Under the pieces are notes generated by a model. It was not told the origin of the DNA and did not search any database. It saw only the letters and a program-made list of their open reading frames with translations. The position numbers and the translations under genes were made by a program. This document shows, piece by piece, positions 33,211-42,654 of a stretch of 64,000 nucleotides of DNA (within the stretch, counting starts at the first letter, position 1; each line of letters opens with the position of its first letter). The DNA is from JAIBCC01 sp963763855 (GTDB lineage Bacteria; Acidobacteriota; Blastocatellia; Pyrinomonadales; Pyrinomonadaceae), in contig CAVXPU010000005.1 in the NCBI GenBank assembly GCA_963763855.1, positions 2,542,001 through 2,606,000 of the forward strand, written 5' to 3'.

Positions 33211-35271
33211 TTAATTGGAAGAATTTTGAGCCATTTTTGCTTTGATTCGAGAGAGTCCTTCTGTGTCGTTTGAAAGGTTTAAAGCCTTTTCCCATGAGGA
33301 CTTAGCGAGTTCAAATTTGCCTTGTTTGAGATATAGATCGCCGAGATGCTCGTAAATCGTCGGTGATGATGAATTGTAGCGAATCGCTTCTTTGAGGTAG
33401 CGTTCCGATTCGGAAAATCTTCCTAATTTGTAATATCCCCAACCCAAACTGTCTAAGTAAGAAGAATTTGTCGGATCAATTTTGAGTGCTTTTTCTATCA
33501 GGTCAACGGCTTCCGTCATTCTCTCATTTCGTTCGAGCAGAAAATAACCTAAATTATTGAGTGCAATAGGATTACCCGGAGTTTTCTTTAATATCCCACG
33601 GAGCGTTTCTTCGGCTAATTTATATTTACCTAATTGATTTTGAGCAGTTGCCATTGAAAGACTCGCAAGCTGTTTCCTTTCTTCGCTTTGAGCAACGCTG
33701 AAAGCAAGTTTAGCTGTTTCAATCGCTAAAGCACTCTTTTTTGCCTGTGAATAGAGGCTGGAAATGAAGAGATAATTGCTGAAATCGTCATAATACGGCG
33801 ATGGAACTTCGGGTTTATTTTTAATCAAATTTTTGATAAGCGAAACACCTTCTTCAACTCGTCCAAGTTCGGTCAAGAGCGATGCTTCGAGTCTTAAAAG
33901 TCCGTAATCTTCTTCAAATTCTTTCTTCGAGAGGCGAAGAATTTGCAAGGCATCCTGCTTTTTTCCGGTTTCACGCAGAAAAGAAATCAACTGTTTATCA
34001 GCAAATAAATCGTTTTTACCAAGTAAAACTCTCGCTCTTTCAATCGTTGCCCTAACTTGATTTTGCTGCCCTGCATTTTTATAAGTCTTGATAATTTTTT
34101 CAAAAACTTTTGTGGCAAATTCGCGTTCGTCTTCGGTCGTTAAAAGTGATTTGTCTATACCAAAAGAAGTTAAGGCTTGCTCGTAAGCTGAAATCGCTTC
34201 GTTATTTCGATTGGCTTGCAAATAAATGTCGCCGAGCGAAACTTGCAAATTCGCAATCGCAACCTTATCGTTTTCGCCAACTGTTGAAATCGAATTTTGA
34301 ATCGTTTTGACCGCATCGTCTGTTTTACCTAGCTGCTGCTGAACGTCTGAAAGTAATTCGACCAAAACCAGATTTGAAGGATTTGCAAAAACTGCTTGCT
34401 GAAGCATCTGCAAAGTTTGAGAATTTGCTGTATTCTTGCCACTTTCAATCGCCTGTCGGAGCAGATCAATTGCCAAAAGATTTTCCGGATCGTCTGCCAC
34501 ATTTCTGCTTAAAATCTCAATCGCTTCGCTGGGTTTTCCAGCCTTAATAAGTGCATCGCCTAGCTTAATTGCGGCACTTTCCGGCGAAAGATCCTCACTA
34601 TTTCCGAGCATTGTTTTATAAAACCTCGTTTCAATCGGAGCAGCGGCAGACAGCCATTTCCTCAATGCATCAACCCTGTCATTTCCCCTATTTTGCTTAT
34701 CGTAAAAAACACTCAAAAATGCCCAGGCTTCTGCATTTCGCGGGTCTAGCCTCGTTACCTCTTTCCACTCGGCAATCGCTTTCACAGTTGAATTAGGTTC
34801 AAGCGACGCCGTGTGAATTTGGCTTTTGATCGTATAAACGCGAGCTAAAATGCGATGTGCACCAAAATTATCCGGATTTAATTTGGTCGAAATGGTTGCC
34901 AGCATGATCGCTTCATCAATGTCATTTGGCGGTGTAGAGAGACTGATTTCCGCCAAAGCCGTGTAAGCCTCAGCTAAATTCGGATTCAATTCGACCGCTT
35001 TTTGTAATGCTTGTTTCGCGAGTTTTGCACCTGTAGAAGCACCAGTCGCAGAACGTGAACGTCCGATTCCCCACAAATATCTTTGAGCTTCAAGCAACTT
35101 TGCATACGATTGCTCGCGACGTTCACGGGAAACTTCGGTTATCTGAGTGGAAGTTACCACCATTGGCTTTGGAGTTGGTTTTGGCGGGGGATTGTCAGTT
35201 TGTGCGATTATGTTAATTCCGCTCAAAAGACTTGCCGAAAGGATAAAATTTAATAAATTATGTTTTTTCAT
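33211..35271 (-). CDS. Large exported TPR protein
   Basis: 686 residues with an N-terminal signal (LLNFILSASLLSGINIIA) and a Pro-rich linker (TDNPPPKPTPKPMVVT). It is otherwise built almost wholly of TPR units, for example LNPNLAEAYTALAEISLS, LDPRNAEAWAFLSVFYDK, NPIALNNLGYFLLERNER and SSPTIYEHLGDLYLKQGKFE. No enzymatic domain is visible. Such proteins usually act as scaffolds in the periplasm. It overlaps the end of the upstream membrane-protein gene by 14 bases. Confidence 0.85.
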   Translation of the reverse strand: MKKHNLLNFILSASLLSGINIIAQTDNPPPKPTPKPMVVTSTQITEVSRERREQSYAKLLEAQRYLWGIGRSRSATGASTGAKLAKQALQKAVELNPNLAEAYTALAEISLSTPPNDIDEAIMLATISTKLNPDNFGAHRILARVYTIKSQIHTASLEPNSTVKAIAEWKEVTRLDPRNAEAWAFLSVFYDKQNRGNDRVDALRKWLSAAAPIETRFYKTMLGNSEDLSPESAAIKLGDALIKAGKPSEAIEILSRNVADDPENLLAIDLLRQAIESGKNTANSQTLQMLQQAVFANPSNLVLVELLSDVQQQLGKTDDAVKTIQNSISTVGENDKVAIANLQVSLGDIYLQANRNNEAISAYEQALTSFGIDKSLLTTEDEREFATKVFEKIIKTYKNAGQQNQVRATIERARVLLGKNDLFADKQLISFLRETGKKQDALQILRLSKKEFEEDYGLLRLEASLLTELGRVEEGVSLIKNLIKNKPEVPSPYYDDFSNYLFISSLYSQAKKSALAIETAKLAFSVAQSEERKQLASLSMATAQNQLGKYKLAEETLRGILKKTPGNPIALNNLGYFLLERNERMTEAVDLIEKALKIDPTNSSYLDSLGWGYYKLGRFSESERYLKEAIRYNSSSPTIYEHLGDLYLKQGKFELAKSSWEKALNLSNDTEGLSRIKAKMAQNSSN

Positions 35272-35755
35272 TGATTGTTTTTATGCTCTCCAAATTCGTC
35301 AATATCTGCTCCCAATTCCTCTTTCTGGGGAAATTAAACAAAAAAATGACTAACGCTACTGTTCCTGCACGAAACATTTCAAATTTGCTGCCACTTAAAG
35401 TTGCAATCAGAAAACCAATTATAGCAATGATTTCAACTACTAAACAGATAAAAATTGTCTTGATTTGTAAATCAGCTAAAACTCCCGAACTTCCCTTTTC
35501 CTGAAAAGTTTTTTTCAAGCTTTTCGAGGAAAATAAAAATTTGTTCAAAACCAAAATCACCGCAATCAGCAAAATAATTGACGCCCACATCAACAGAATC
35601 GCCTGTTCGCTTACCGAATTATTTACCCTTTCGGCTACAAAATAAGCAACCGCGATTAACACCAAAACTGAAACGATTTGAACAATTACAATATTTGAAG
35701 TGGTCTGAAAACGCTTATCAAATTCCCGTTTTGCCAATTCGGTAGGTTCGTCCAT
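35258..35755 (-). CDS. Small four-helix membrane protein, unknown
   Basis: 165 residues with four hydrophobic segments: IVIVQIVSVLVLIAVAYFVA, AILLMWASIILLIAVILVLN, IFICLVVEIIAIIGFLIATL and TVALVIFLFNFP. No conserved catalytic motif and no family recognised. The layout (two hairpins separated by a short cytoplasmic linker KSLKKTFQEKGSSG) suggests a small integral membrane protein. Its stop overlaps the start of the large TPR gene, so they are probably translated together. Confidence 0.75.
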   Translation of the reverse strand: MDEPTELAKREFDKRFQTTSNIVIVQIVSVLVLIAVAYFVAERVNNSVSEQAILLMWASIILLIAVILVLNKFLFSSKSLKKTFQEKGSSGVLADLQIKTIFICLVVEIIAIIGFLIATLSGSKFEMFRAGTVALVIFLFNFPRKRNWEQILTNLESIKTINEKT

Positions 35756-35846
35756 TTTTCATAAAAATAGCGTTTACTGCGATCAAAAGAACTACTGATT
35801 AGACGCAATAAACGCTCCTTTCGTTTCAATAAAAACCCGTGAATTC

Positions 35847-37346
35847 TTATTTATTTGACTTTTTATTATCTTTTGGAGTTTCGCGGATAATCGTCGTCAA
35901 TGCTTTCGGAATTTGATTTGCCATCAAATCTCCCTGATTTTCAATGATTTGATCGATCAATTCAAATTTCGTTTTATCAAAATCGCGTGTCATCAAAACG
36001 CCGTCTTTATCAATCGTCATCGGATAAATGCCAAGAAATTGATTCTTGAAATTTGTCATGAACGACACTTTTTCAGGCGGTGGAGCATCTTTTCGAGCCG
36101 GATTAACAGGCGGAATCGTTTCGCCCATCAATTGCAATTGCTCTTTCGCTTTTTCCACGTATTCGCTATACGGATAATCGCTGACGATTCGTTTGTAATA
36201 TTTCGCCGCTTGATCCGTTTCTTCTTCGATTTGATAAGTTACCGCAAGCTTGAACAAAGCTTCATCCATGAAGCTGAAGTTTGGATATTTTTCCAGTACT
36301 TCGCGATAACGCATTTGTGCTCCTTTCAAACCACTTTTTTCTTGCTTTACCGAAAGGGTGTAGTAAAAATTTCCAATGTAAAGATTATGCAAGCCCAAAT
36401 TGTCTTGAACTTGCCCGAGTCGTTCTTCCACAAGTGGTTTTAGAATTGAATTTGGGTACTGCTGGAGCAATGCTTTTAATTTTTGTTCAGCATATTTTGC
36501 ACGCGTAGAATCACGATCCGGCAAGCCGATTTGACGCATCTGGCATTCGGCAATCTTCAATAAAACTCTATCAGCCAGCGGATGAGTCGGAAAAAACGCC
36601 AACCAATCCTGGTAGCCACCGGCAGCTTGAATCAAATTACTCGTCCCGCCTTCCAAATAAAATGAATCGGCAACAGCCAATTTCGACATCGGCAAATATC
36701 CGGAATCAGGATAAGTTGTGATGATTGTTTGGAACAGCAATCTGCCTACATCATGATTTCCTTTGCGAACTTCACGGGTTGCAACGATAAAAAGTTCTTT
36801 ATCACGATTAGGCGTAACAGTTCCGATCAATTCTTCAAATTCATCGTTTCCGCCGCCACCGAATATGCCAAAAAACTTGCCTTTTTTCTTTACTTCGCGA
36901 GCTTTGCCAACCTCAGAAGTTGGAGCAGCACGCAATGCCGCAGTTTCCGTTAAAGCCTTGTCAACTCTGGCACTTAAATCAAATACTGCCGTTTCAGTTT
37001 GATCTAAATCGCCTGCCTCATATTTTTCCGAGCGGTCAACTTTCCCACGTAAACTGTTTACTTCAGATTGCATGCTCGAAACTTCTTTTTCCAAAGATTT
37101 CATCCGTCCAAGCGGCGTATCAAGAGCAGATTTATCATCCTTTTTGCTCTTATCAGCCTTTGAATCGTCTTTCAAAACCGAGATCGCACTATTTAACGAG
37201 CGTCTCATCGTTTCGAGTTTTTGACTCATAACTTGAAGACGCTGCGAAGCCGTTCCGTCACTCGTTTTTTGAGCAAAATTTGGCATTGCCAAAATCAGCC
37301 CAAGTATTAAACTTAATAAAATTGCGTTATTTTTTCGGAAAAACAT
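35847..37346 (-). CDS. Exported coiled-coil/TPR protein, YbgF/BamD-like
   Basis: 499 residues. Signal peptide (LLSLILGLILAMPNFA), then a coiled coil (residues about 30-130: RLQVMSQKLETMRRSLN, MKSLEKEVSSMQSEVNSLRG), a Gly-rich linker, and BamD/YfiO-like TPRs (LLFQTIITTYPDSGYLPMSK, RYREVLEKYPNFSFMDEALF, YYKRIVSDYPYSEYVEKAKE). The order coiled coil then TPR is that of CpoB/YbgF, while the TPRs resemble BamD. Likely an envelope assembly or division-coordination factor in the periplasm. Confidence 0.85.
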   Translation of the reverse strand: MFFRKNNAILLSLILGLILAMPNFAQKTSDGTASQRLQVMSQKLETMRRSLNSAISVLKDDSKADKSKKDDKSALDTPLGRMKSLEKEVSSMQSEVNSLRGKVDRSEKYEAGDLDQTETAVFDLSARVDKALTETAALRAAPTSEVGKAREVKKKGKFFGIFGGGGNDEFEELIGTVTPNRDKELFIVATREVRKGNHDVGRLLFQTIITTYPDSGYLPMSKLAVADSFYLEGGTSNLIQAAGGYQDWLAFFPTHPLADRVLLKIAECQMRQIGLPDRDSTRAKYAEQKLKALLQQYPNSILKPLVEERLGQVQDNLGLHNLYIGNFYYTLSVKQEKSGLKGAQMRYREVLEKYPNFSFMDEALFKLAVTYQIEEETDQAAKYYKRIVSDYPYSEYVEKAKEQLQLMGETIPPVNPARKDAPPPEKVSFMTNFKNQFLGIYPMTIDKDGVLMTRDFDKTKFELIDQIIENQGDLMANQIPKALTTIIRETPKDNKKSNK

Positions 37347-37362
37347 AAATTAACCTCAATGG

Positions 37363-37465
37363 ATTTTGGATTGGGGATTTACGATTTTGGATTGCTAACC
37401 TTGACTAGTTCTACGAGTTCTAAAATTGGCATTAAATCCAAATTCCAAAATCCCCAATCCAAAAT
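37363..37465. repeat. Inverted repeat of an A/T-rich interspersed motif
   Basis: The arms ATTTTGGATTGGGGATTT (37363-37380) and AAATCCCCAATCCAAAAT (37448-37465) are exact reverse complements. A second partial copy of the motif (GATTTTGGATTG) follows the left arm. It lies between the rpe stop and the start of the YbgF/BamD-like gene. It may act as a transcription-stopping hairpin for rpe or simply be a mobile palindrome. Confidence 0.7.
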
Positions 37466-37467
37466 TT

Positions 37468-38130
37468 TCACGCCCAAACTGTTGTTGCTTCTATCAATTC
37501 TCTGACTGCTTTGGTTGCGTCGCCTTTACCATAAACTGCTGAACCCGCGACAATTATTTCTGCTCCGGCTTCAACCACTTTCGCGATATTCGTGGCATCT
37601 ACTCCGCCATCAATTTCAATTTTCGTCTGCAACCCACGTTCTTCAATCATTAACTTTAAACGACGAATTTTGTTCAAAGCAGTGTGAATAAATTTTTGTC
37701 CACCAAAACCCGGATTTACAGACATTATCAAAACAAAATCCGCAAAAGGCAGAGCTTCTTCAATCGCAGATAAAGGCGTTGCAGGATTTAAGACGACTCC
37801 CGCTTTGGCACCGGCTTCACGAATTGCAGATAACGTCCGGTGCAGATGTGCGTCTGCTTCAACGTGAACTGAAACCATTGCCGCTCCAGCTTCGACAAAC
37901 TGAACCGCGTATCTGCTTGGTTCTTCGATCATCAAATGACAGTCAATCGGTATTTTTGCAATTTTTGCGATGGATTTTACAACAGGCAAACCGATCGTGA
38001 TATTCGGGACAAATCTGCCGTCCATTACGTCAACGTGCAAAAACCCGGCTCCGCCTTCTTCAACTGCCCGAATTTCCTCTCCAAGTTTTGTAAAATCAGC
38101 CGATAATATCGATGGAGCTATTTCAATCAT
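37468..38130 (-). CDS. rpe: Ribulose-phosphate 3-epimerase
   Basis: 220 residues, usual length. Interconverts ribulose-5-phosphate and xylulose-5-phosphate in the pentose phosphate pathway. TIM-barrel motifs: IAPSILSADFTKLGEE, HVDVMDGRFVPNITIG (catalytic Asp), DCHLMIEEP (metal His), VNPGFGGQKFI (phosphate loop) and EIDGGVD (second catalytic Asp). It sits 57 bases downstream of the PASTA-protein gene in the same direction. Confidence 0.98.
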   Translation of the reverse strand: MIEIAPSILSADFTKLGEEIRAVEEGGAGFLHVDVMDGRFVPNITIGLPVVKSIAKIAKIPIDCHLMIEEPSRYAVQFVEAGAAMVSVHVEADAHLHRTLSAIREAGAKAGVVLNPATPLSAIEEALPFADFVLIMSVNPGFGGQKFIHTALNKIRRLKLMIEERGLQTKIEIDGGVDATNIAKVVEAGAEIIVAGSAVYGKGDATKAVRELIEATTVWA

Positions 38131-38187
38131 TCAAGTCTCTTTCGTTTCAATTAATATCTTTGTTGCAATAAAACCTTATCCGGTTGC

Positions 38188-38871
38188 TTAATTCGGAACC
38201 TTTCGTGTTCTCGTTTCACCACTTTGCGGTGTTTTATCAGGATTTGCTTTCGGCGAAAATGCCGGAACTGGCGTCGGTTTACCTACCGGTTTATTTGTAC
38301 TTGCTTTATTGCTCGATGTCGTAGGCGTACTTGAAGTATTAGCTTTTGCGGTGTTTGAAGAAGTTCCGCTGGTATTGGAATTACCGGCTTTATCGGATTT
38401 CGTTGAGCCACCATCACGTGTCACCTGAGCAGGTTTTTTAACATTTGCATTCTTGTTAGTAGGTTTCTTTGGGCGATCAGGATTAGTGTCAGTCGCATCA
38501 CCTGTTTCCGGAACATCTTCCTTTTCAACCACCGCCGGAGCCTCAGTTCCTTCCGGATTTACCTGGCTGACAACTACTAAAATCATTTGTCCGGTTTTCG
38601 CGGTTTCGCCTGCTTTCGGCGATTGTTCTAAGACTGTATTTGGCTTCTCTTCACTATAACGAGTCGCTCTTTTTTTGATTTTCAAACCATTTTGAGACAA
38701 TTCTTTTTCGCTCTCGGAAAAATCTTTGCCGACAATTTCAGGCACTTTAATTTCTTCGCCGCGTAACGAGAGATAGACAACTCCAACTAGCCCTACAAGA
38801 AAAGCTCCTGCTAAACCCATTACAATAAACAACTTACTGATTGCCGAAGCACCTGTTTTTAGAAAACTCAC
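38188..38871 (-). CDS. PASTA-domain membrane protein
   Basis: 227 residues. Short cytoplasmic N-terminus, one transmembrane helix (LFIVMGLAGAFLVGLVGVVY), and a single PASTA domain (about 38-105: IKVPEIVGKDFSESEKELSQ, then EQSPKAGETAKTGQMILVVV). A disordered tail rich in Lys, Thr, Asn and Pro follows. PASTA domains bind peptidoglycan stem peptides or beta-lactams in Ser/Thr kinases; here no kinase is attached, so it is probably a periplasmic wall sensor or tether. Neighbours rsmB upstream and rpe downstream. Confidence 0.85.
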   Translation of the reverse strand: MSFLKTGASAISKLFIVMGLAGAFLVGLVGVVYLSLRGEEIKVPEIVGKDFSESEKELSQNGLKIKKRATRYSEEKPNTVLEQSPKAGETAKTGQMILVVVSQVNPEGTEAPAVVEKEDVPETGDATDTNPDRPKKPTNKNANVKKPAQVTRDGGSTKSDKAGNSNTSGTSSNTAKANTSSTPTTSSNKASTNKPVGKPTPVPAFSPKANPDKTPQSGETRTRKVPN

Positions 38872-38959
38872 TTTATTTTTTTAACCTTTGTAAAACTAGA
38901 AAATAAACACGAAAGTTTAACATTTTTTCTTAGTGCTGACGAATGAAAAACCCTTCTAA

Positions 38960-40279
38960 TCAAGACTTTTTCATCACCGCAATAAAAAACCCATCCATCT
39001 TATCTCTTTGCGGAAACGTCCTTGCAAAGCGTCTTCCGGTTTGAAAAATTGCCGGTAAATTGTTTTCAATTACAGAAAACCCTTCGCTCTGTGTCATGAA
39101 ATTTTCTACAACAGATTCATTCTCTTCCGGCTCAAGCGAGCAGGTAGAATAAATTAATCGTCCGCCGTGTTTCAATAATTTTGATGCATTTTGCAGTATC
39201 TTGAGTTGTTTGGCAGATAAGTCAGGCAAATCTTGCTCACATAAATTGTAGCGAATTTCCGGATTATGACGAATCGTTCCCGTTCCCGAGCAAGGGGCAT
39301 CGACCAATACAACATCAAAAGTTTCATCTCCAAATGGCAAGGAATCTTCGGCGTTGTATTGCAGAATTTGAATATTATTTAAGCCCTGCTTTTGAGCCGA
39401 ATTTTTCATTAATTCTAGACGCCGAAAATGTAAATCTCCGCCATAAACTGTTTGTGTGCAATCAGTTGCGATTTGCGTGAGCTTGCTTGCCGGAGCGGCA
39501 CAAACATCTAAAAACTTCTCGCCAACTTGCAGATTAACCGCTTTCGCGACCAATTGCGAAGCTTCATCTTGAAAATAGATCTTGCCGTTATCAGCCAATT
39601 CACGCAGAAAACTTTGCTCATTATCGATGCTTTCTCTTTGCAAAGAAGCTTTTACGGATTCGGTAGTTTTTGCTGTAAAACGATATGATAATTTTGGAGT
39701 TTCGTTGTTGGATTCGGCTAATTTTTGTGCTGCTTCAAATCCAAATTGACCAATCCATTTTTCTAAGAGCCAACGCGGATGCGAAGTTTCAACGGATATT
39801 TTGTCCATTTCGTCCGCAAATTCGAGCTTGATTTCTTCGCGGGTCGCCCGCCGTAAAATTGCATTAACGAAGCCTTTAGCAGAATGTTTCTTCGATTTTA
39901 CAACCAAATTCACTGATTCGTTAATCGCCGAATATGCCGGAATTTTGTCGAGCAAAAGAAGCTGGTAAAGTCCCAGACGAAGTGCGATTTTAATCTCCAG
40001 GTCGAGTTTTTTATTGTTTGAAAATTGAGCGATTATTTTGTCGAGATAAAGCTGCTTGCGTAAAACTCCGAGCGTTAATTCATGGCAAAGACCTCTATCT
40101 ATTGGGTTTAGCTGACTTTCATAAATCGGCAGCAACGCTGAAGAAAATGCTTTTTCTTTTTCGATCTTCCACAATATTTCAAATGCGGCGAGACGGGCTG
40201 GCGAAATTCTAATTTTCGGTTTGTCTGCTTTTGCTTGTTCTTTTTTATCCAAATTGTTCACCGATTTCAATCTTAACAC
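38960..40279 (-). CDS. rsmB: 16S rRNA (cytosine-967-C5)-methyltransferase RsmB
   Basis: 439 residues. The N-terminal NusB-like RNA-binding domain (ARLAAFEILWKIEKEKAFSS, then LCHELTLGVLRKQLYLDKII) is followed by a SAM-dependent methyltransferase: SAM loop DVCAAPASKLTQIA, motif IV VDAPCSGTGTIRHNPEIRY and catalytic-Cys motif YSTCSLEPEENE. ATG 40279 overlaps the fmt end by 35 bases. The fmt-rsmB pairing is common in bacteria. Modifies the decoding region of the small ribosomal subunit. Confidence 0.97.
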   Translation of the reverse strand: MLRLKSVNNLDKKEQAKADKPKIRISPARLAAFEILWKIEKEKAFSSALLPIYESQLNPIDRGLCHELTLGVLRKQLYLDKIIAQFSNNKKLDLEIKIALRLGLYQLLLLDKIPAYSAINESVNLVVKSKKHSAKGFVNAILRRATREEIKLEFADEMDKISVETSHPRWLLEKWIGQFGFEAAQKLAESNNETPKLSYRFTAKTTESVKASLQRESIDNEQSFLRELADNGKIYFQDEASQLVAKAVNLQVGEKFLDVCAAPASKLTQIATDCTQTVYGGDLHFRRLELMKNSAQKQGLNNIQILQYNAEDSLPFGDETFDVVLVDAPCSGTGTIRHNPEIRYNLCEQDLPDLSAKQLKILQNASKLLKHGGRLIYSTCSLEPEENESVVENFMTQSEGFSVIENNLPAIFQTGRRFARTFPQRDKMDGFFIAVMKKS

Positions 40280-41177
40280 CGTTGAGAAAATCCCGCGTTG
40301 TCATCCGGCGTTTGCCTTCGAGCTGCAATTCATCGATCTGTAAAAGGCTTTTTCCGCCACAACTTACAACCAACCTATCGCCTCTAGCTTCCAGAATCTT
40401 TCCAACGCTTTCCGCTTCCAATTCTTCACTCTCAATTTGAAATGCTTTCCAAATCGTCAATTTCTTTTCCTGATATTTGGTAAAACTGCCCGGAAATGGC
40501 TGGAATCCACGCACTCTTCGTGAAATTTCCACAGCTGACAAATTCCAATCAATTAATCCATCTTCTTTTTTCATGATCGGAGCAAGGGACGCGAATTCGT
40601 GATGCTGCTGAATATGGGCTAATTTGTCGAAATGATTTAGTGTTTCAGCAAGTAAATCTGCACCGATTATTGACAGCCTTTGCATTAATTCTATCGAAGT
40701 TTCCGTATCCAAAATCTTGGTTTCTTTTTGCAATAAAATATCACCTGTATCGAGTCCAATATCCATCTGCATCGTCGTAACACCAGTAAATTGCTCACCA
40801 TTTACGATCGCCCAATTAACTGGAGCAGCCCCGCGATACTTGGGTAAAAGCGAGAAATGAACGTTAATCGCACCCTTTGGAAAAGCTTTCAAAAAAGTTT
40901 CAGGCAAAATTCTGCCATACGCGACAACGACTGCGACGTCCGCTTTATGAGCTTGAAAAATCTCTAAAGTTTCGGCAGTTTTTATCTTAGTCGGCTGAAA
41001 AACTTTGAGGTTATTTTGCAAGGCAAATTCTTTAATGGGCGAAGCGGTCAGCTTATTTCCGCGTCCGGCGGGTTTATCCGGCTGAGTCCAAACTGCGACG
41101 ATTTCATGCCCCGCTTCGATGATTTTTTGTAAGCTCGGAACTGCGGCTTGAGGAGTTCCCATAAATACGATTTTCAT
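40245..41177 (-). CDS. fmt: Methionyl-tRNA formyltransferase
   Basis: 310 residues from ATG 41177 (MKIVFMGTPQAAVPSLQKII); upstream in-frame sequence lies in the intergenic region and is not homologous. The catalytic core is AINVHFSLLPKYRGAAPVNW with Asn and His, then MDIGLDTGDI with the catalytic Asp. The C-terminal OB-like domain binds initiator tRNA. It formylates Met-tRNA for translation start. The peptide deformylase gene that often precedes it is not present here. It stands divergent from the NRAMP-like gene, 166 bases apart. Confidence 0.98.
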   Translation of the reverse strand: MKIVFMGTPQAAVPSLQKIIEAGHEIVAVWTQPDKPAGRGNKLTASPIKEFALQNNLKVFQPTKIKTAETLEIFQAHKADVAVVVAYGRILPETFLKAFPKGAINVHFSLLPKYRGAAPVNWAIVNGEQFTGVTTMQMDIGLDTGDILLQKETKILDTETSIELMQRLSIIGADLLAETLNHFDKLAHIQQHHEFASLAPIMKKEDGLIDWNLSAVEISRRVRGFQPFPGSFTKYQEKKLTIWKAFQIESEELEAESVGKILEARGDRLVVSCGGKSLLQIDELQLEGKRRMTTRDFLNGVKIEIGEQFG

Positions 41178-41343
41178 ACCTCTAAGTTTAATCCAGTTAA
41201 TAAATAAGTCAAATTTGGATGCTTTTTGCCTCAAAGACTTTAGTTGGCGATTAACTATTTTTAAATTGGCTGAAAGTCTGACTTTAATCTTTATCTCATT
41301 CGGGTTATATTCAAACTTGCTATGAAAGAAGGTGATAGTAGAA

Positions 41344-42654
41344 ATGTTTGGTGCAAGATTTTCGCTGAAAAAAATCAGGGTAAATGTAAGTCGTGGTTTA
41401 TCGCGATTTCGCCAGCGTTTGTCTTCTTCCAATAATCGCTTTCTTGCCTATCTCGCCATTTTAGGACCCGGAATCATTGCCGCAAGTGCCGGGAATGACG
41501 CCAGCGGAATCGCAACATATTCAACAGTTGGTGCAGGTTACGGATATTCCATGATCTGGACTTTTCTGCCGATGATGATTAGTTTGATCGTCGTACAGGA
41601 AATGTGCGTCCGCATGGGAACGGTTACGGGCAAGGGTTTGGCAGATTTGATCCGCGAACAATTTGGAGTCCGCTGGACAGCGTTGGTGATGCTTTCTTTA
41701 CTCATCGCAAATACCGGCGTGATTATCTCTGAATTCGTCGGAATCGCACAAGCCTCTGAATTATTGGGAATTCCGAGATATTTTACTGTTCCGGTCACGG
41801 CTTTATTGGTTTGGTGGTTAGTTGTAAAAGGAACGCAAAAACGGGTTGAACAGGTCTTTTTGGCGATGTCGCTGGTTTTCTTTTGCTACATTATTTCAGC
41901 TTTTCTTGCAAAGCCGGATTGGTCCCAAGTCGCCTCTGAAGTTGTCCAACCGAGTTTTCAGTTGACGTCAGGTTATCTCTTTACAGTTATGGCACTTATC
42001 GGCACAACAATCACGCCTTTCATGCAGGTTTTTGTGCAGTCTTCGGTAGTTGAAAAGGGGTTGGACAAGGAAGATTATCCATTGGCGAGAGCGGACGTAA
42101 TTGTCGGAACGGTTTTCGCTTGCGTCGTCGCTGCTTTTATCGTAATTTCAACTGCGGCAACGCTCAACAAGGTCGGCATAACGGAGATTGATTCTGCAGC
42201 GACGGCTGCCGAGGCATTGGTTCCTGTTGCCGGAACTTATGCAAAATATCTTTTTGCTTTAGGGCTATTTGGAGCGGCAATGCTCGCAATGGGAGTTCTG
42301 CCTTTGGCGACTGCTTATAGCATGAGCGAGGCTTTGGGTTTTGAAAAAGGGCTGTCACATTCGTTTCGTGAAGCACCGATTTTTATTGGTATTTTTTCAA
42401 GCCTAATCGTGATTGGAGTTATAGTTGCCCTGATTCCGGGAATTCCGCAAATCAAACTTTTGCTCGTTACCCAATCTATCAATGGAATTTTGCTGCCCTT
42501 TTTGCTTATCGCGATTGTTTTACTCGCTTCAAATAAAGAGATAATGGGCGAGTATCAAAACAGTTTTTTCTATAATTGCGTCGCCTGGCTGATTACAATT
42601 ATCGTTTCGATTTTGTCAATTTTGCTAATTATTACTACACTATTCGGAAAATGA
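41344..42654 (+). CDS. NRAMP-like divalent metal transporter with variant motifs
   Basis: 436 residues from ATG 41344 (GTG at 41332 is an alternative), 10-11 transmembrane helices. NRAMP-type TM1 region: LAILGPGIIAASAGNDASGI, then ATYSTVGAGYG. Canonical NRAMPs have DPGN here; this has GNDASG. In TM6 the canonical Met-Pro-His is replaced (LIGTTITPFMQVFVQSSVVE). These are features of the large NRAMP-related group whose ion may be Mg or another metal rather than Mn/Fe. The stop overlaps the next start (ATGA), coupling it to the MscS-like channel. Confidence 0.88.
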   Translation: MFGARFSLKKIRVNVSRGLSRFRQRLSSSNNRFLAYLAILGPGIIAASAGNDASGIATYSTVGAGYGYSMIWTFLPMMISLIVVQEMCVRMGTVTGKGLADLIREQFGVRWTALVMLSLLIANTGVIISEFVGIAQASELLGIPRYFTVPVTALLVWWLVVKGTQKRVEQVFLAMSLVFFCYIISAFLAKPDWSQVASEVVQPSFQLTSGYLFTVMALIGTTITPFMQVFVQSSVVEKGLDKEDYPLARADVIVGTVFACVVAAFIVISTAATLNKVGITEIDSAATAAEALVPVAGTYAKYLFALGLFGAAMLAMGVLPLATAYSMSEALGFEKGLSHSFREAPIFIGIFSSLIVIGVIVALIPGIPQIKLLLVTQSINGILLPFLLIAIVLLASNKEIMGEYQNSFFYNCVAWLITIIVSILSILLIITTLFGK

